64,000 nt of DNA from Phycobacter azelaicus (GCF_014884385.1 NZ_WKFH01000003.1:2946001-3010000), one strand, 5' to 3'; shown: positions 8,908-19,124, counted from the first letter of the stretch. The notes: a model not told the origin generated them from the letters alone. Numbers and translations are program-made.

Positions 8908-10252
8908 TTCGTGCAGCCTTGATGTAGATCATAGGGTTTACCGGTTTTCCGTTGACCCGTACCTCGTAATGAAGGTGGGTCCCGGTAGACCGTCCGGTGT
9001 TACCCATATCAGCAATGTGATCCCCGCGCGAGACCCTTTGACCGACCTTCACACGGAGTTTGGAGTTATGGGCATATTTCGTCTCAATGCCGAAAGCATG
9101 GCGGATCGTCACCAGCTTGCCATAGCCAGATTGCCAGCCCGCATGGGTGACAACGCCGTCAGCGGTCGCATATATATCGGTGCCGGTCCGCCCGGCAAAG
9201 TCCGATCCTTTGTGCAAGCGGCGTCCGCCTGTTTTAGGATCGCGGCGATATCCAAAACCGGAAGTCTGACGCACCAGCCCAAGGTTAACAGGCGTGGCAA
9301 AAGGCGCTTGCTGCGCCGCCATCCGGTAGAGGTTGAGCTGATCCAGTTCATTGAGAATCTTGTTGGCGCGCAGTTCCTCGGCTGTGGGTTCCTCACCACG
9401 CGTGGACAAGGCCAAAGGGGTTAGAGGCCCGCCCTGGCCGTTGTAGCCGCGCCGCACCTGCTCCAGAATGCTGTCGGGTGGCATTCCTGCGTTGCGGAAC
9501 ATCTTGTCAAGCGGGGCAACCGAAACCGTCACAGCCTCTTCCAGCTGACGGAAGATCTGGTTGTTGCGCTCATCCATCAGCTTGATTTCCATTTCAAGCG
9601 AATCCCGCTCTTGGAGCGCGGATTGCGCGTCGGCGCGCACCTGGTCACGCTCTGCAGCGGTTTCGGCCAGCGCGCTGGACAGGAACTCCATCTGCACCGG
9701 AGCAACGGATGCAAGTGATTGTGTTCCGCTGTCCTGAGCAGCCTCCTTGCGCAGTTCGGCCAGTTCGGACCGCGCCGCATCGCGCTGGCTCATGGTCTCG
9801 CGCAGAGTGGCCTGGATGACTTCGATCCCGGTTTCAAGTTCTCGGCGCCGGGTTTCCGAGGCCAGCAGTTCGGACTGCATGTCCGAGATCTGCGCAAGGG
9901 CGGCGTTGAAGCGGTTCTGTGCGGCAAGGGCTTCTTCTGCGCGGCTGTCTCGTTCCTGGGAGATCGCATTCAGGCGCTCGCGGTACGTGATCTGATCCCG
10001 TTTCGCCTGTTCCCGAAAATTGCCAGCGCCGATGCTGTCCATCAGTACCACGGCTGTCGCAATGGCGGACCAGCCAACAAACAGGGTCACGCCAATGAAG
10101 GCCGCGAGTTGGGTTTCCGGGCGCAGGCGAATGAACCTGGTGTCGTCATCCGATTTTAGAAAAACGCGACGTTCGGGGAAGTATCTCTCCAGAAAGGCGT
10201 GTATTCGAATAGTCAGACGTCTGCGCACGTGCTGATCCTTGTTCCATCCCAT
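8897..10252 (-). CDS. Membrane-anchored M23 family metallopeptidase
   Basis: Peptidoglycan endopeptidase or endopeptidase-like protein, 451 aa. A basic N-terminus is followed by one membrane helix (about 49-71), a long periplasmic coiled coil (about 80-250) and a C-terminal LytM/M23 domain. The zinc ligands are visible: H347-x3-D351 (HKGSD) and the HLH triplet at 426-428 (HLHYE), so it is probably catalytically competent. The ATG at 10252 is preferred over a TTG one codon upstream. It overlaps the bactofilin gene by 11 nt, suggesting that the two proteins work together in envelope shaping. Confidence 0.93.
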   Translation of the reverse strand: MGWNKDQHVRRRLTIRIHAFLERYFPERRVFLKSDDDTRFIRLRPETQLAAFIGVTLFVGWSAIATAVVLMDSIGAGNFREQAKRDQITYRERLNAISQERDSRAEEALAAQNRFNAALAQISDMQSELLASETRRRELETGIEVIQATLRETMSQRDAARSELAELRKEAAQDSGTQSLASVAPVQMEFLSSALAETAAERDQVRADAQSALQERDSLEMEIKLMDERNNQIFRQLEEAVTVSVAPLDKMFRNAGMPPDSILEQVRRGYNGQGGPLTPLALSTRGEEPTAEELRANKILNELDQLNLYRMAAQQAPFATPVNLGLVRQTSGFGYRRDPKTGGRRLHKGSDFAGRTGTDIYATADGVVTHAGWQSGYGKLVTIRHAFGIETKYAHNSKLRVKVGQRVSRGDHIADMGNTGRSTGTHLHYEVRVNGKPVNPMIYIKAARNVF

Positions 10253-10415
10253 CAAGTCTGGCGCTGTTTGAACCCGGTCAGGCCCTTGAGCGGAGCGCCA
10301 TGGCCCATTTGAATAGCTCTAGGGTGCCATTTGGGCAAGTCCGTTGACCAATTGGAAAGGAATTGCAGGGCTCAAGGCCGGTGATTGGCGGAAATCTGCC
10401 GGAAGTGCGCGTCGG

Positions 10416-11258
10416 TCAGCCCCCGGCGGGCTGGGCACCGGTCTCGGTCAGTGGCCAGTAGAAATCCGGCGGCAGGCCCGCCTCGGCGCGCTTTTCTTCA
10501 TTGAAGGGCGGCTTTAGGGCGCCGTGGAAGTACTTACGCACCAAGTCATGGAACACGTCCTTGGGGTCGAGGTTCTCGCGCCCGCACAGGAAGTGAAACC
10601 ATTTTGAACCATAGGCCACGTGACCGACTTCCTCGGCATAGATCGTCTCGAGCGCGTCCACGGCCTCGGTCAGCTTTGCCTTGCGAAATATCCCGATCAT
10701 GCCGGGCGTCACATCCAGACCGCGGGCTTCAAGAACCATTGGAACCACAGCCAGGCGCCCCATGAGGTCTTCTGCGGTATCTTCCGCGGCACGCCACATG
10801 CCCGCATGAGCAGGCAGGGCGCCGTAGTGGCTGCCGAGGCTTTCAAGGCAGTCGCACATCAAGTTGAAATGCTTGGACTCCTCATCTGCCGCTTTTACCC
10901 AGTCGTCAAAGAATCCCATGGGCATCGGGACGTGCGAGAACCGCGCAATGATGTCCCAGTGAAGATCCACGGCATTGAGTTCGATATGAGCGACCGCATG
11001 TAAAAGTGCGATGCGGCCCGCTTCGGATCCGGGCTTGCGTTTTGGCACATCGCGCGGATCGAGGAGTTCGGGCCGGTCGGGGCGGGCCGGTTGCAGAGGT
11101 GGGCTTGCTCTACCGATTCGTATTTCGGGGGCCTCGTCGCGCCGGGCCGCAAACCAACTGGCGGCATGGCGGCGCGATAGGGCGGTTTTCTGGCGGCCAT
11201 CCGCAGTTGTCAGAACCTCGGTTGCCATTTCGGCAAGGGAAAGAGGAGTGTCGCTCAT
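10416..11258 (-). CDS. DUF455 ferritin-like protein
   Basis: A 280-aa member of the DUF455 family, which has a ferritin-like four-helix fold related to MiaE. Candidate di-iron ligands are seen in the helices: the E and H of HAVAHIELNAVDLHWD (about residues 95-110), the EESKHF stretch and EEVGHV. Function is unknown; a metal-dependent oxygenase or hydroxylase activity is only inferred from the fold. It starts at ATG 11258 after CGGAGCC and lies alone between the M23 gene and a small hypothetical gene. Confidence 0.85.
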   Translation of the reverse strand: MSDTPLSLAEMATEVLTTADGRQKTALSRRHAASWFAARRDEAPEIRIGRASPPLQPARPDRPELLDPRDVPKRKPGSEAGRIALLHAVAHIELNAVDLHWDIIARFSHVPMPMGFFDDWVKAADEESKHFNLMCDCLESLGSHYGALPAHAGMWRAAEDTAEDLMGRLAVVPMVLEARGLDVTPGMIGIFRKAKLTEAVDALETIYAEEVGHVAYGSKWFHFLCGRENLDPKDVFHDLVRKYFHGALKPPFNEEKRAEAGLPPDFYWPLTETGAQPAGG

Positions 11259-11436
11259 GTCGGCTCCGTTTCATCGGGTGCGGCTTTATCGGGTGCGGGA
11301 TGTGTTCCTGCACCGTGTGGCGGGGTTTGGCAACCGGCTGCGTTGTGGCAACGCCGCGCGCCGGGCCCAAGGCCACCAGGGGCATGGCCAACTGGCCCTG
11401 TTCCGCGGGCGTGGGAGTTTTGCGTCTCGGTGGCGA

Positions 11437-11739
11437 TCAGATTTTCCAAATTCGCAGGTGATTGATCATGGATGAAGTTGGTAACTGTTGTTCGGAAGAC
11501 AACTCGCCAGGGCCCAAGGCCTCTGTGAAAAGACGGACACTCTTCATACGTTCCGCTTCCCTTAATTGCTTCAGATCCGCAATTAATTGGTCGATTGCTT
11601 CGCCATCCAACAACAGATGCACCGCAGCAGTAGAGCCGTCTGTAATGCTTTCATCTTCCAGTTCTACTGTGAACTTCACTTCGATTATCCATGCCGGGTT
11701 GATCGACTGCCGCCTAGGGTGGGCATCCGGCCTATCCAT
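11437..11739 (-). CDS. Small hypothetical protein
   Basis: About 100 aa, not assigned to a family. The middle part (VKFTVELEDESITDGSTAA, then an Asp/Glu/Leu-rich helix IDQLIADLKQLREAERMK) looks like a real folded acidic protein. The start is unsure: ATG at 11739 gives 100 aa, while a GTG at the VKFTVELE position would give about 78 aa and fits the conserved-looking part better. It lies directly downstream of the peroxiredoxin gene on the same strand and may share its transcript. No function can be given. Confidence 0.6.
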   Translation of the reverse strand: MDRPDAHPRRQSINPAWIIEVKFTVELEDESITDGSTAAVHLLLDGEAIDQLIADLKQLREAERMKSVRLFTEALGPGELSSEQQLPTSSMINHLRIWKI

Positions 11740-11776
11740 GCTTGATGCCCACCGGGTATTGTAGTCGTGACAGGAC

Positions 11777-12253
11777 CTAGAGGGCCTTGACCGCCTCCAG
11801 CACCTCCTCGACATGGCCATCGACCTTGACCTTGCGCCAGATCCGCGCGATGCGGCCCTCGGCGTCGATCAGGAACGTGGAGCGTTCTATGCCCCAGTGT
11901 TTCTTGCCGTACATGTTTTTTTCCTTCCACACGCCATAATCCTCGCAAGTGGTGCCTTCGGCGTCGGACAAAAGCGGTGTGGTCAGGTCATGTTTGGCGA
12001 CGAATTTGTCGTGTTTGGCCACGGTGTCCTTGGAAATGCCAAAGACCTTGGCACCGGCATCGGCAAAAGCCTGCAAAGAGCCTGAAAATCCAATGGATTC
12101 CTTGGTGCAGCCCGGCGTATCATCGCGGGGATAGAAGAACAGAACGACGGCCTCTCCCTTGAGGTCTGAAAGAGAGACCTCGCCGCCGCCATCGCGGGGC
12201 AGGGTAAAAGATGGCGCGAGATCGGACGGGGCAAGATCGGATGGTTCGGACAT
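11777..12253 (-). CDS. bcp: Thioredoxin-dependent peroxiredoxin (Bcp/PrxQ)
   Basis: Peroxidase that reduces hydrogen peroxide and organic hydroperoxides, 158 aa. The active-site motif PRDDTPGCT holds the peroxidatic Cys49. The usual nearby resolving cysteine, five residues on, is replaced (CTKESIG). A second cysteine, Cys103 in TTCEDYGVW, is the only other candidate. The N-terminus has a short DLAPSDLAPS duplication. It is divergent from the AsmA-like gene, with 47 bp between the two start codons. Confidence 0.94.
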   Translation of the reverse strand: MSEPSDLAPSDLAPSFTLPRDGGGEVSLSDLKGEAVVLFFYPRDDTPGCTKESIGFSGSLQAFADAGAKVFGISKDTVAKHDKFVAKHDLTTPLLSDAEGTTCEDYGVWKEKNMYGKKHWGIERSTFLIDAEGRIARIWRKVKVDGHVEEVLEAVKAL

Positions 12254-12300
12254 GGTGTGTCTCCGCTTGGTTTGGCTGTGTCGGATGCCATAGATAGACT

Positions 12301-15300
12301 ATGGTCGGCAAAGGAAAAGCACATATCGAACCTGGGGCAGATCATTCGCAATCCGGTCGCAAGGTCGAAACGGCCTCTGCGAACAGCGGTTCTGCAAGTC
12401 CGGTGTCCGGACCCGAAGCGCAGCATGGGCCGGGCGGTGCGGGGCGCCTGAAAAGGCGTCGGCGCAAGTGGGTCAAACCTGTTGTGCGACTGCTTTCGGT
12501 CCTGTGCGTGCTTGCTGTGCTGGGGCTTTACTTCGGTATCGGAACCCGGATTTCTGTCCCGGACTGGGTGCGGCAGAGGATTGAGGTCAGGCTGGAGCAG
12601 AACCTTGGTGGACTGCAGGTCGAATTCGGTCCGATGCATATGGTTGTCAACCGGGGCTGGAGGCCAAGGATCGGCCTTCAGGATGTTGTCTTACGCCAGC
12701 CTGACGGAACGGCGGTTGCCAGATTGGCCGACGCTGAGATCTCGCTGGCCATGCGGCCTTTGTTGCGGGGACGGCTTCAGCCCAAGAAGATCTGGCTGAG
12801 CGGTCTTTTTGCCGCATTGCGACGGGACGCGAACGGCAACTTTGAACTCAGCTTTACAGATGCAGGCTCACCGCTACGCTCTGCCAAGGACCTGCCTGAG
12901 CTTATCGAATCCTGGGATGCCCAGCTTGAGAGGCCGAGGCTTTTGGCTCTCACTGAGGTCACGACCGAAGCTGTAACGTTGCGATATGAGGATGGTCGGC
13001 TCAACCGTGTCTGGACACTGGACGGGGGCACGGTGCGGTTGGCCCGTGAGGACGCGCGCCTGTCCCTTTCAGGTCAGTTTTCGGTGCTGAGCGGGCGCCA
13101 GTATGTTGGCAGTGTCGAAGCCAACTACCGATCCGACATCGGGGATGCATCGGCGGAATTCGGGTTCCTGATCAGTGAGATCGCGAGCGAGGATATTGCC
13201 GTTCAGGCGCCCGTCCTAGGCTGGCTGCAAGCGCTTCGCGCACCAATTTCCGGCTCGCTTCGGGGCGGGATCGACAGCAGCGGTGAGTTGCTAAGCCTCG
13301 CTGCCAGCCTGCAGATCGGGCAGGGCGTGATCCAGCCATCGCCCGAAACCCTTCCGGTTCCGATCCGAAGCGCCCATAGCTATTTCACCTATTTTCCGGC
13401 CGACCAAGCCCTGCAGTTTGACGAGTTGAAAATCGAAAGTGGATGGGTGTCCGGCACGATGGAAGGCCGCGCCGCGCTGAGTGGGATCGAGGATGGCAAG
13501 CTGACCGAGCTGGTCGGGCAGATGCAGGTGTCGGATTTGCAGCTCAATCCGGGGTCTCTTTATGATGCGCCTCTCGAATTTGCCGGTCTCTTTGCCGATT
13601 TCCGTCTGCAGACCGAGCCGTTCCGCCTGCAGGTTGGCGAAATGCTGGTGCGCGACGGAGAGTCTCGGGTTCTTCTGGACGGGAGTGCTGCGGCGGATGC
13701 GGATGGATGGACCTATGCGCTGAACGGCAAAGTGGATGAGATCTCGGTTGCGCGTATCAAAGAGCTTTGGCCTGCAGCAGCCCCACCAAAGCCCCGCGAA
13801 TGGGTGCAGGAAAACCTCTTTGCCGGAACGCTCAAGGACGCACGGGTCGCCCTGCGCGGCCAGGGCAGCGGTAAGCCGTTTGTGCATCTTGATACCAGCT
13901 TCTCTGGTGTGCATGTCCGGTTTCAAAAGCACATGCCTCCGTTGCAGGAGGCCTCTGGACATTTCAATCTTCACGGCACCCGCCTTGTGGCCATTGCCAG
14001 TGCGGGTCATGTGACGGCGGATGAAGGCGGAGAGGTCGATGTTGCGGGCACGTCCTTCATTATCCCTGACACCTCGATCAAGGGGGGGGGACCAGGGATT
14101 GCGCGGGTTGAGGCGTCGGGTTCCGTGACAGCGGCGCTCTCGTTGCTGAATCGACCACCGCTGAATGTGATGTCCAAGGCGGGGCTGCCTGTCGAACTGG
14201 CCGATGGGACGGTGCGCGTCGCCGGGACATTGTCGGTACCGCTGCGCAAGGGCGTGGCGCCGGATGAGATCCGCTATCACTATTCCGGTCAGCTCTTTGA
14301 TGTTGAAAGCCGTGTTCTGGTGCCAGGGCAGGAGGTTCGCTCAGAACTGCTGACCGTCGCAGGGGACCAGAGCCGTGTGGAGATTGCGGGCAAGGCGAGC
14401 CTGTCGGGGGTGGCGCTCACTGCAGCCTGGCGTCAGGGCATTGGTGCGGGCTCTGATCCAACGAGTTTTGTGAACGGCACCGTTGCGCTGTCGGAGAACG
14501 TGCTGAAAACATTCAACATCGGCTTGCCGACCGGCACGGTCTTTGGGGAGGGAACAGGTCGCTACAGCCTGCGCCTCACGCCCGGAGTTCCGCCCGAATT
14601 GACCCTGACTTCTGCATTGGAGGGGATCGGATTGCGCATTCCCAGCCTCAGTTGGCGCAAACCGCCGGATGCGGCAGGGCTTCTTGACATGATCGTGACC
14701 CTGCGGGCCCAGCCCTCGGTCGACCGTCTGCGAATTGACGCATCCGGGCTCACGGCCTCCGGCACAGTGACAACGCGCGAGGATGGAAGCCTTGAGCGCG
14801 CGGCGTTCAGCTCGGTCTCGCTGGGAGACTGGCTCAACGGTCCAGTCGAGTTCACCGGGCGCGGTTCAGCCCCACCGGAACTGCGCATGACCGGCGGTCG
14901 CATTGATATGCGCCTGGCCCCCTTCACAAGCAGCAGCGGCAGTGCCGACGGCAGTGGCAGCGGGGCAGGCATCGGTCCCATCACTTTGGGACTGGACCGG
15001 CTGCAGGTCACCGACAGTATCGCGCTGACCGGGTTCAACGGAATCTTTTCGGTCGCGGGCGGTTTTCGGGGAGAATTTGCCGCCAATCTGAACGGACAAA
15101 CCCCGCTGAGCGGCATCCTGGTGCCCGAAGGCGGTGGTACGGCGACGCGGATCAAGTCGCGGGACGCAGGCGGAATTTTTCGCGCTGCCGGCGTTCTACG
15201 CCATGGCGAGGGCGGAAACTTTGACATGACGCTGGTGCCGGCCGCACAGGCGGGCGAATACGATGGGCGCATGACAATGCGCAACATGCGCATCAAGGAT

Positions 15301-15801
15301 GCTCCCTCGATGGCCGCGCTGGTCAATGCCATAAGCCTGGTAGGACTTGTCAATGAGCTTTCGGGGCAGGGTATCCTGTTCTCCGAGGTCGAGGCCAAAT
15401 TCCGACTGGGGTCGACACATCTGATCGTGCACGAAAGCAGCGCTGTGGGGCCTTCGATTGGTTTGTCGATGGAGGGAAACTACAATCTGGCAACAACCGC
15501 GCTGGATATGCGCGGAGTGATCTCTCCGCTTTACATGCTGAATGCGATTGGCAGCGTTCTGACGCGAAAGGGGGAAGGATTGATCGGATTTTCCTTCCGC
15601 CTGCGCGGGACCGCAGATGATCCGGCGGTACAGGTCAATCCGCTATCTGCACTTGCGCCGGGAATGTTCGGCGAGCTGTTCCGCGGTCGCACGCCCGAGG
15701 TTCCGGGCCAGGCTCCGGCGGCCGATGCGCCAACCAGTGGACCTCTGGCTCCGGAAAAACCGACAAGGCGACCGCAATCCTCCCAGGCTGGTGAACGTTA
15801 A
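12301..15801 (+). CDS. Giant AsmA-like / DUF3971 envelope protein
   Basis: An 1166-aa protein. A basic stretch (RLKRRRRKWVK, about 49-59) is followed by one membrane anchor (about 60-80). The rest is a very long periplasmic region rich in beta-strands, with a DUF3971-type middle part and an AsmA-type C-terminal part (RGVISPLYMLNAIGSVL near 1070). This is the YhdP/AsmA-like class, proposed to bridge inner and outer membrane for phospholipid transport. The 48 residues before the basic stretch are polar and low in order, and no strong ribosome site precedes ATG 12301, so the true start may be further in. A Pro/Ala-rich tail ends the protein. Confidence 0.85.
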   Translation: MVGKGKAHIEPGADHSQSGRKVETASANSGSASPVSGPEAQHGPGGAGRLKRRRRKWVKPVVRLLSVLCVLAVLGLYFGIGTRISVPDWVRQRIEVRLEQNLGGLQVEFGPMHMVVNRGWRPRIGLQDVVLRQPDGTAVARLADAEISLAMRPLLRGRLQPKKIWLSGLFAALRRDANGNFELSFTDAGSPLRSAKDLPELIESWDAQLERPRLLALTEVTTEAVTLRYEDGRLNRVWTLDGGTVRLAREDARLSLSGQFSVLSGRQYVGSVEANYRSDIGDASAEFGFLISEIASEDIAVQAPVLGWLQALRAPISGSLRGGIDSSGELLSLAASLQIGQGVIQPSPETLPVPIRSAHSYFTYFPADQALQFDELKIESGWVSGTMEGRAALSGIEDGKLTELVGQMQVSDLQLNPGSLYDAPLEFAGLFADFRLQTEPFRLQVGEMLVRDGESRVLLDGSAAADADGWTYALNGKVDEISVARIKELWPAAAPPKPREWVQENLFAGTLKDARVALRGQGSGKPFVHLDTSFSGVHVRFQKHMPPLQEASGHFNLHGTRLVAIASAGHVTADEGGEVDVAGTSFIIPDTSIKGGGPGIARVEASGSVTAALSLLNRPPLNVMSKAGLPVELADGTVRVAGTLSVPLRKGVAPDEIRYHYSGQLFDVESRVLVPGQEVRSELLTVAGDQSRVEIAGKASLSGVALTAAWRQGIGAGSDPTSFVNGTVALSENVLKTFNIGLPTGTVFGEGTGRYSLRLTPGVPPELTLTSALEGIGLRIPSLSWRKPPDAAGLLDMIVTLRAQPSVDRLRIDASGLTASGTVTTREDGSLERAAFSSVSLGDWLNGPVEFTGRGSAPPELRMTGGRIDMRLAPFTSSSGSADGSGSGAGIGPITLGLDRLQVTDSIALTGFNGIFSVAGGFRGEFAANLNGQTPLSGILVPEGGGTATRIKSRDAGGIFRAAGVLRHGEGGNFDMTLVPAAQAGEYDGRMTMRNMRIKDAPSMAALVNAISLVGLVNELSGQGILFSEVEAKFRLGSTHLIVHESSAVGPSIGLSMEGNYNLATTALDMRGVISPLYMLNAIGSVLTRKGEGLIGFSFRLRGTADDPAVQVNPLSALAPGMFGELFRGRTPEVPGQAPAADAPTSGPLAPEKPTRRPQSSQAGER

Positions 15802-15858
15802 GCGCCAGTTGCCTTTTTTGAATGGCAAAGACATTCAGAAGCACCTATATCGCGCCGC

Positions 15859-16929
15859 ATGAAACTGAGTGACTTTGACTTCGACCTCCCAGAGGATCTG
15901 ATCGCCACCCGGCCTGCCTCTCCACGCAGTTCGGCCCGCCTTTTGGTGGCCAATGGCGCCGAGATTGCGGACGCCCATGTCTATGATCTGCCGCAATGGC
16001 TGCGACCCGGTGATCGGCTGGTGCTGAACGATACCAAGGTGATCCCAGCGCGCCTGTCTGGTCTGCGCCACCGCGTGAGCGAGCAGGGAGAGACGGCGGC
16101 GCGAATAGAAGTCACGCTGCTTGAACCGGGCGCCGATGGCACCTGGGCGGCCCTGCTGAAGCCGCTCAAGAAGGTAAGGCCGGGCGAGGTGATCGTCTTT
16201 TCAGATCGTTTCACTGCCGAGCTGGAGCGGATTGAGAATGGACAGGGGGCCTTGCGGTTCAATCTGGAAGGCGATGATTTCGAGGCCGCGCTGGCAGAGG
16301 CGGGGGCCATGCCGCTGCCGCCCTATATCGCCGCCAAACGCGCCGCCGATGAGCAGGACAAGACTGACTATCAGACTGTCTGGGCCAAGAATTCGGGCGC
16401 GGTTGCCGCGCCCACGGCTTCATTGCATTTTGATGAACCGCTCTTGAAGGCTCTGGCCGAGCGCGGCGTGACCTTCACCTATGTGACCCTGCATGTTGGT
16501 GCCGGCACTTTCCTGCCGGTCAAGGTGGACGATGTGACCACCCATAAAATGCATGCCGAATGGGGGCGCGTAAGCCCCGAGGCAGCAGCCGAGATCGCCG
16601 CGACCAGGGCGGCAGGGGGACGTGTGATTCCGGTTGGCACCACCGCCCTGCGCCTGATCGAAAGCGCGGGCCGTAGCGGCGAGATCAAGCCATGGGAGGG
16701 GGAGACAGATATTTTCATCTACCCCGGTTTCACCTTCCATGTGGCAGACGCGTTGATGACCAATTTCCATTTGCCACGTTCGACGCTGATGATGCTCGTT
16801 TCCGCGCTTATGGGGCAGGAGGAGATCAGGCAGATCTATGCCCACGCAGTCGAGAGCCGCTATCGCTTCTTTTCTTATGGCGATGCGTCGCTTTTGATCC
16901 CGCCCGCGCCGGGGGCGGATCAGCACTGA
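15859..16929 (+). CDS. queA: S-adenosylmethionine:tRNA ribosyltransferase-isomerase
   Basis: QueA transfers and isomerises the ribosyl group of SAM onto 7-aminomethyl-7-deazaguanine in tRNA to give epoxyqueuosine. It is 356 aa, full length. Family motifs are the N-terminal [39 protein letters not shown] and the C-terminal [17 protein letters not shown]. It lies 57 bp after the AsmA-like gene and may be cotranscribed with it; no tgt homologue is in the window. Confidence 0.97.
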   Translation: MKLSDFDFDLPEDLIATRPASPRSSARLLVANGAEIADAHVYDLPQWLRPGDRLVLNDTKVIPARLSGLRHRVSEQGETAARIEVTLLEPGADGTWAALLKPLKKVRPGEVIVFSDRFTAELERIENGQGALRFNLEGDDFEAALAEAGAMPLPPYIAAKRAADEQDKTDYQTVWAKNSGAVAAPTASLHFDEPLLKALAERGVTFTYVTLHVGAGTFLPVKVDDVTTHKMHAEWGRVSPEAAAEIAATRAAGGRVIPVGTTALRLIESAGRSGEIKPWEGETDIFIYPGFTFHVADALMTNFHLPRSTLMMLVSALMGQEEIRQIYAHAVESRYRFFSYGDASLLIPPAPGADQH

Positions 16930-17132
16930 TCCGGGCAGCCGTGTAGGGTCACACTGCAAGGAAAGCGCCTTTTGGTTGCAATCCGGGCGCATGAATGAAA
17001 ACGATCAGGCATCGGACGTCACCACCGGGCTGCGGGCAATAAAGCCCGACCCGGTTTTCTGGTGTTTGGCAGGAAAAACCCCGTGGCCCTCATCCGGGCG
17101 GCTGACGGCGGGCAACAAAGGTAATTTGGGCA

Positions 17133-18407
17133 ATGTGGCAGGTACTGTCGAGCGCGTGGGCGCTGCTATTGGGTATGGGCATGCTGATGGTCGGGAACGG
17201 TCTTCAGGGCACGATCCTCGGCGTGCGCGGTGACTTGGAAGGGTTCTCCACGCTCGAGATGTCCTTTGTGATGTCGGCCTATTTCGTGGGTTTCCTCGGC
17301 GGCTCGCGTATGGCGCCCGAGATGATCCGTCGGGTTGGACACGTGCGGGTCTTTGCCGCGCTGGCTTCACTGATCTCGGCGGTGATGATTCTTTATCCCG
17401 CGATTACAAACCCTTTTGCCTGGATGCTGGGCCGCGTGCTGATCGGCTTCTGCTTTTCCGGCGTGTATGTCACGGCCGAAAGTTGGCTCAACAATGCCGC
17501 TGACAATGCCAACCGGGGTAAGGCGCTGTCGCTTTACATGCTCGTACAGATGCTTGGGATTGTTTCGGCGCAGGCGCTGATGCTGGTCGGGAACCCGTCG
17601 GGCTATGAGACCTTCGTAATTGCCTCGGTTGTGATCTCGGTCTCTTTTGCGCCCATTCTTCTGTCGATTTCGCCTACACCGGCCTTTGACACCACAAAGC
17701 CGATGAGCCTGCGGCAACTGATGGATGCCTCTCCGCTGGGCTGCGTGGGCATGTTCCTTTTGGGCGGGGTGTTCTCTGCCCAGTTCGGCATGAGCGCGGT
17801 TTATGGCGCCTCCGCCGGGTTGACCCTGCCTCAGATCTCGCTGTTCGTTGCTACATTCTATGTCGGAGCCTTGCTGCTCCAGTACCCGCTTGGCTGGGTG
17901 TCTGACCGGATGGATCGCCGTGTCGTGATCCTGTTCGCGGCCGCCTGCAGCGGGGCGGCTGCCGTACTGGGCATGGCACTTGGCGGGAATTTCGTGTTTC
18001 TGCTGGTCGCAGCCTTTCTGATTGGCGGCATGACCAACCCGCTCTACTCTTTGCTGATCGCGCATACCAACGACTACCTTGACTACGATGACATGGCCGC
18101 CGCGTCGGGTGGGCTGGTGTTCATCAACGGCCTTGGCGCCATTACCGGCCCTCTGATCACCGGCTGGCTGATGGGGGAGAGCATCATGGGGCCGCCGGGC
18201 TTTTTCATGATCATGGCCGTGCTGACCTTTGCCCTTGCTGCCTATGCGCTGTACCGGATGACCCAGCGAGCATCGATTGCGGTCGACGAATCGGGCACCT
18301 TCGCGCCGATGGCGCCGACTGGCTCTCCGGTTGCGGTGGAATTTGCGCAAGAATACGTGATCGAGACCGAGCTGGAAGAGCAGGAAGCCGCGCAAGAGGC
18401 GAGCTGA
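17133..18407 (+). CDS. MFS transporter (YcaD-like)
   Basis: A 424-aa major facilitator with about 12 predicted membrane helices and a soluble acidic tail (about 385-424, ending ELEEQEAAQEAS). Seen are the cytoplasmic loop after TM2 and TM4 segments typical of the family and the LGWVSDRMDRRVVI loop between the two halves (motif A-like, DRMDRR). It resembles the YcaD/CynX type of small-solute carrier; the substrate is unknown. ATG 17133 follows AAAGG. Confidence 0.85.
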   Translation: MWQVLSSAWALLLGMGMLMVGNGLQGTILGVRGDLEGFSTLEMSFVMSAYFVGFLGGSRMAPEMIRRVGHVRVFAALASLISAVMILYPAITNPFAWMLGRVLIGFCFSGVYVTAESWLNNAADNANRGKALSLYMLVQMLGIVSAQALMLVGNPSGYETFVIASVVISVSFAPILLSISPTPAFDTTKPMSLRQLMDASPLGCVGMFLLGGVFSAQFGMSAVYGASAGLTLPQISLFVATFYVGALLLQYPLGWVSDRMDRRVVILFAAACSGAAAVLGMALGGNFVFLLVAAFLIGGMTNPLYSLLIAHTNDYLDYDDMAAASGGLVFINGLGAITGPLITGWLMGESIMGPPGFFMIMAVLTFALAAYALYRMTQRASIAVDESGTFAPMAPTGSPVAVEFAQEYVIETELEEQEAAQEAS

Positions 18408-18545
18408 TGGCGCTAACGTGCCGAAATCGTGAGCAATATTTCACCAATTGCCGCCGCTGTTGCAATTCGTGACGCCTCTGTCCCTTGCCATACTGGGCCA
18501 TTGTCTTTGATGGTGGAGACAGGTTTTGTAAGTGGAGAAGGTAAA

Positions 18546-19124
18546 ATGGTCGGCCCCGAAGACATCCTTGAGTTCTGGCTTGATGAAGTCGGAGAAAAAG
18601 GGTGGTACATGCAAGATGGCGATTTGGATGACCGTATTCGTCAAAGATTTGAACCCACTTGGGAAGCAGCCTGCGAAGGCCGTTTTTCACTTTGGCTGAC
18701 ATACCCAAGTGGGACGCTGGCCTATATCATTCTGACCGACCAGTTCCCGCGCAACATGTTCCGCGGCTCGGGGCAGGCTTTCTCGTCTGATTCCATCTCG
18801 CTGGCCGCTGCAAAGAATGCGATCCACAAGAAATGGGACCTCAAAATTGACGAACCCGCGCGGCAATTTTTTTACCTGCCGCTGATGCATTCGGAAAACC
18901 TGTATGACCAGGAACGTTGCGTGCGTCTGATGAAAGAGCGGATGCCGCAAAGCGGCGACAGCAATCTCCTGCACGCCCGTGCGCATCGGGCCGTAATCCG
19001 AAAGTTCGGTCGTTTCCCTTACCGGAACGAGGCCTTGCTGCGCAATAGCACCGCCCCTGAGATCGCCTATGTCCAGAAGGGTGGATATGGCGAGACGGTG
19101 CGCACCCTGCAACAGGCAAGCTGA
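18546..19124 (+). CDS. DUF924 family protein
   Basis: A 192-aa soluble helical protein of the DUF924 family (TPR-like fold). Motifs are ILEFWLDEVG near the N-terminus, LILTDQFPRNMFRG-like (IILTDQFPRNMFRG), HSENLYDQ and a C-terminal HRAVIRKFGRFPYRN. Function is unknown. ATG 18546 is selected because GTGGAGAAGG precedes it; longer in-frame starts add residues not typical of the family. It is convergent with the next gene. Confidence 0.85.
   Translation: MVGPEDILEFWLDEVGEKGWYMQDGDLDDRIRQRFEPTWEAACEGRFSLWLTYPSGTLAYIILTDQFPRNMFRGSGQAFSSDSISLAAAKNAIHKKWDLKIDEPARQFFYLPLMHSENLYDQERCVRLMKERMPQSGDSNLLHARAHRAVIRKFGRFPYRNEALLRNSTAPEIAYVQKGGYGETVRTLQQAS

Noticed and set aside
11259..11436. Plus-strand frames between the DUF455 and small hypothetical genes, and a small direct repeat of ATCGGGTGCGG
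   Set aside because: Arg/Gly-rich translations typical of GC-rich noise; the repeat is two short copies only.
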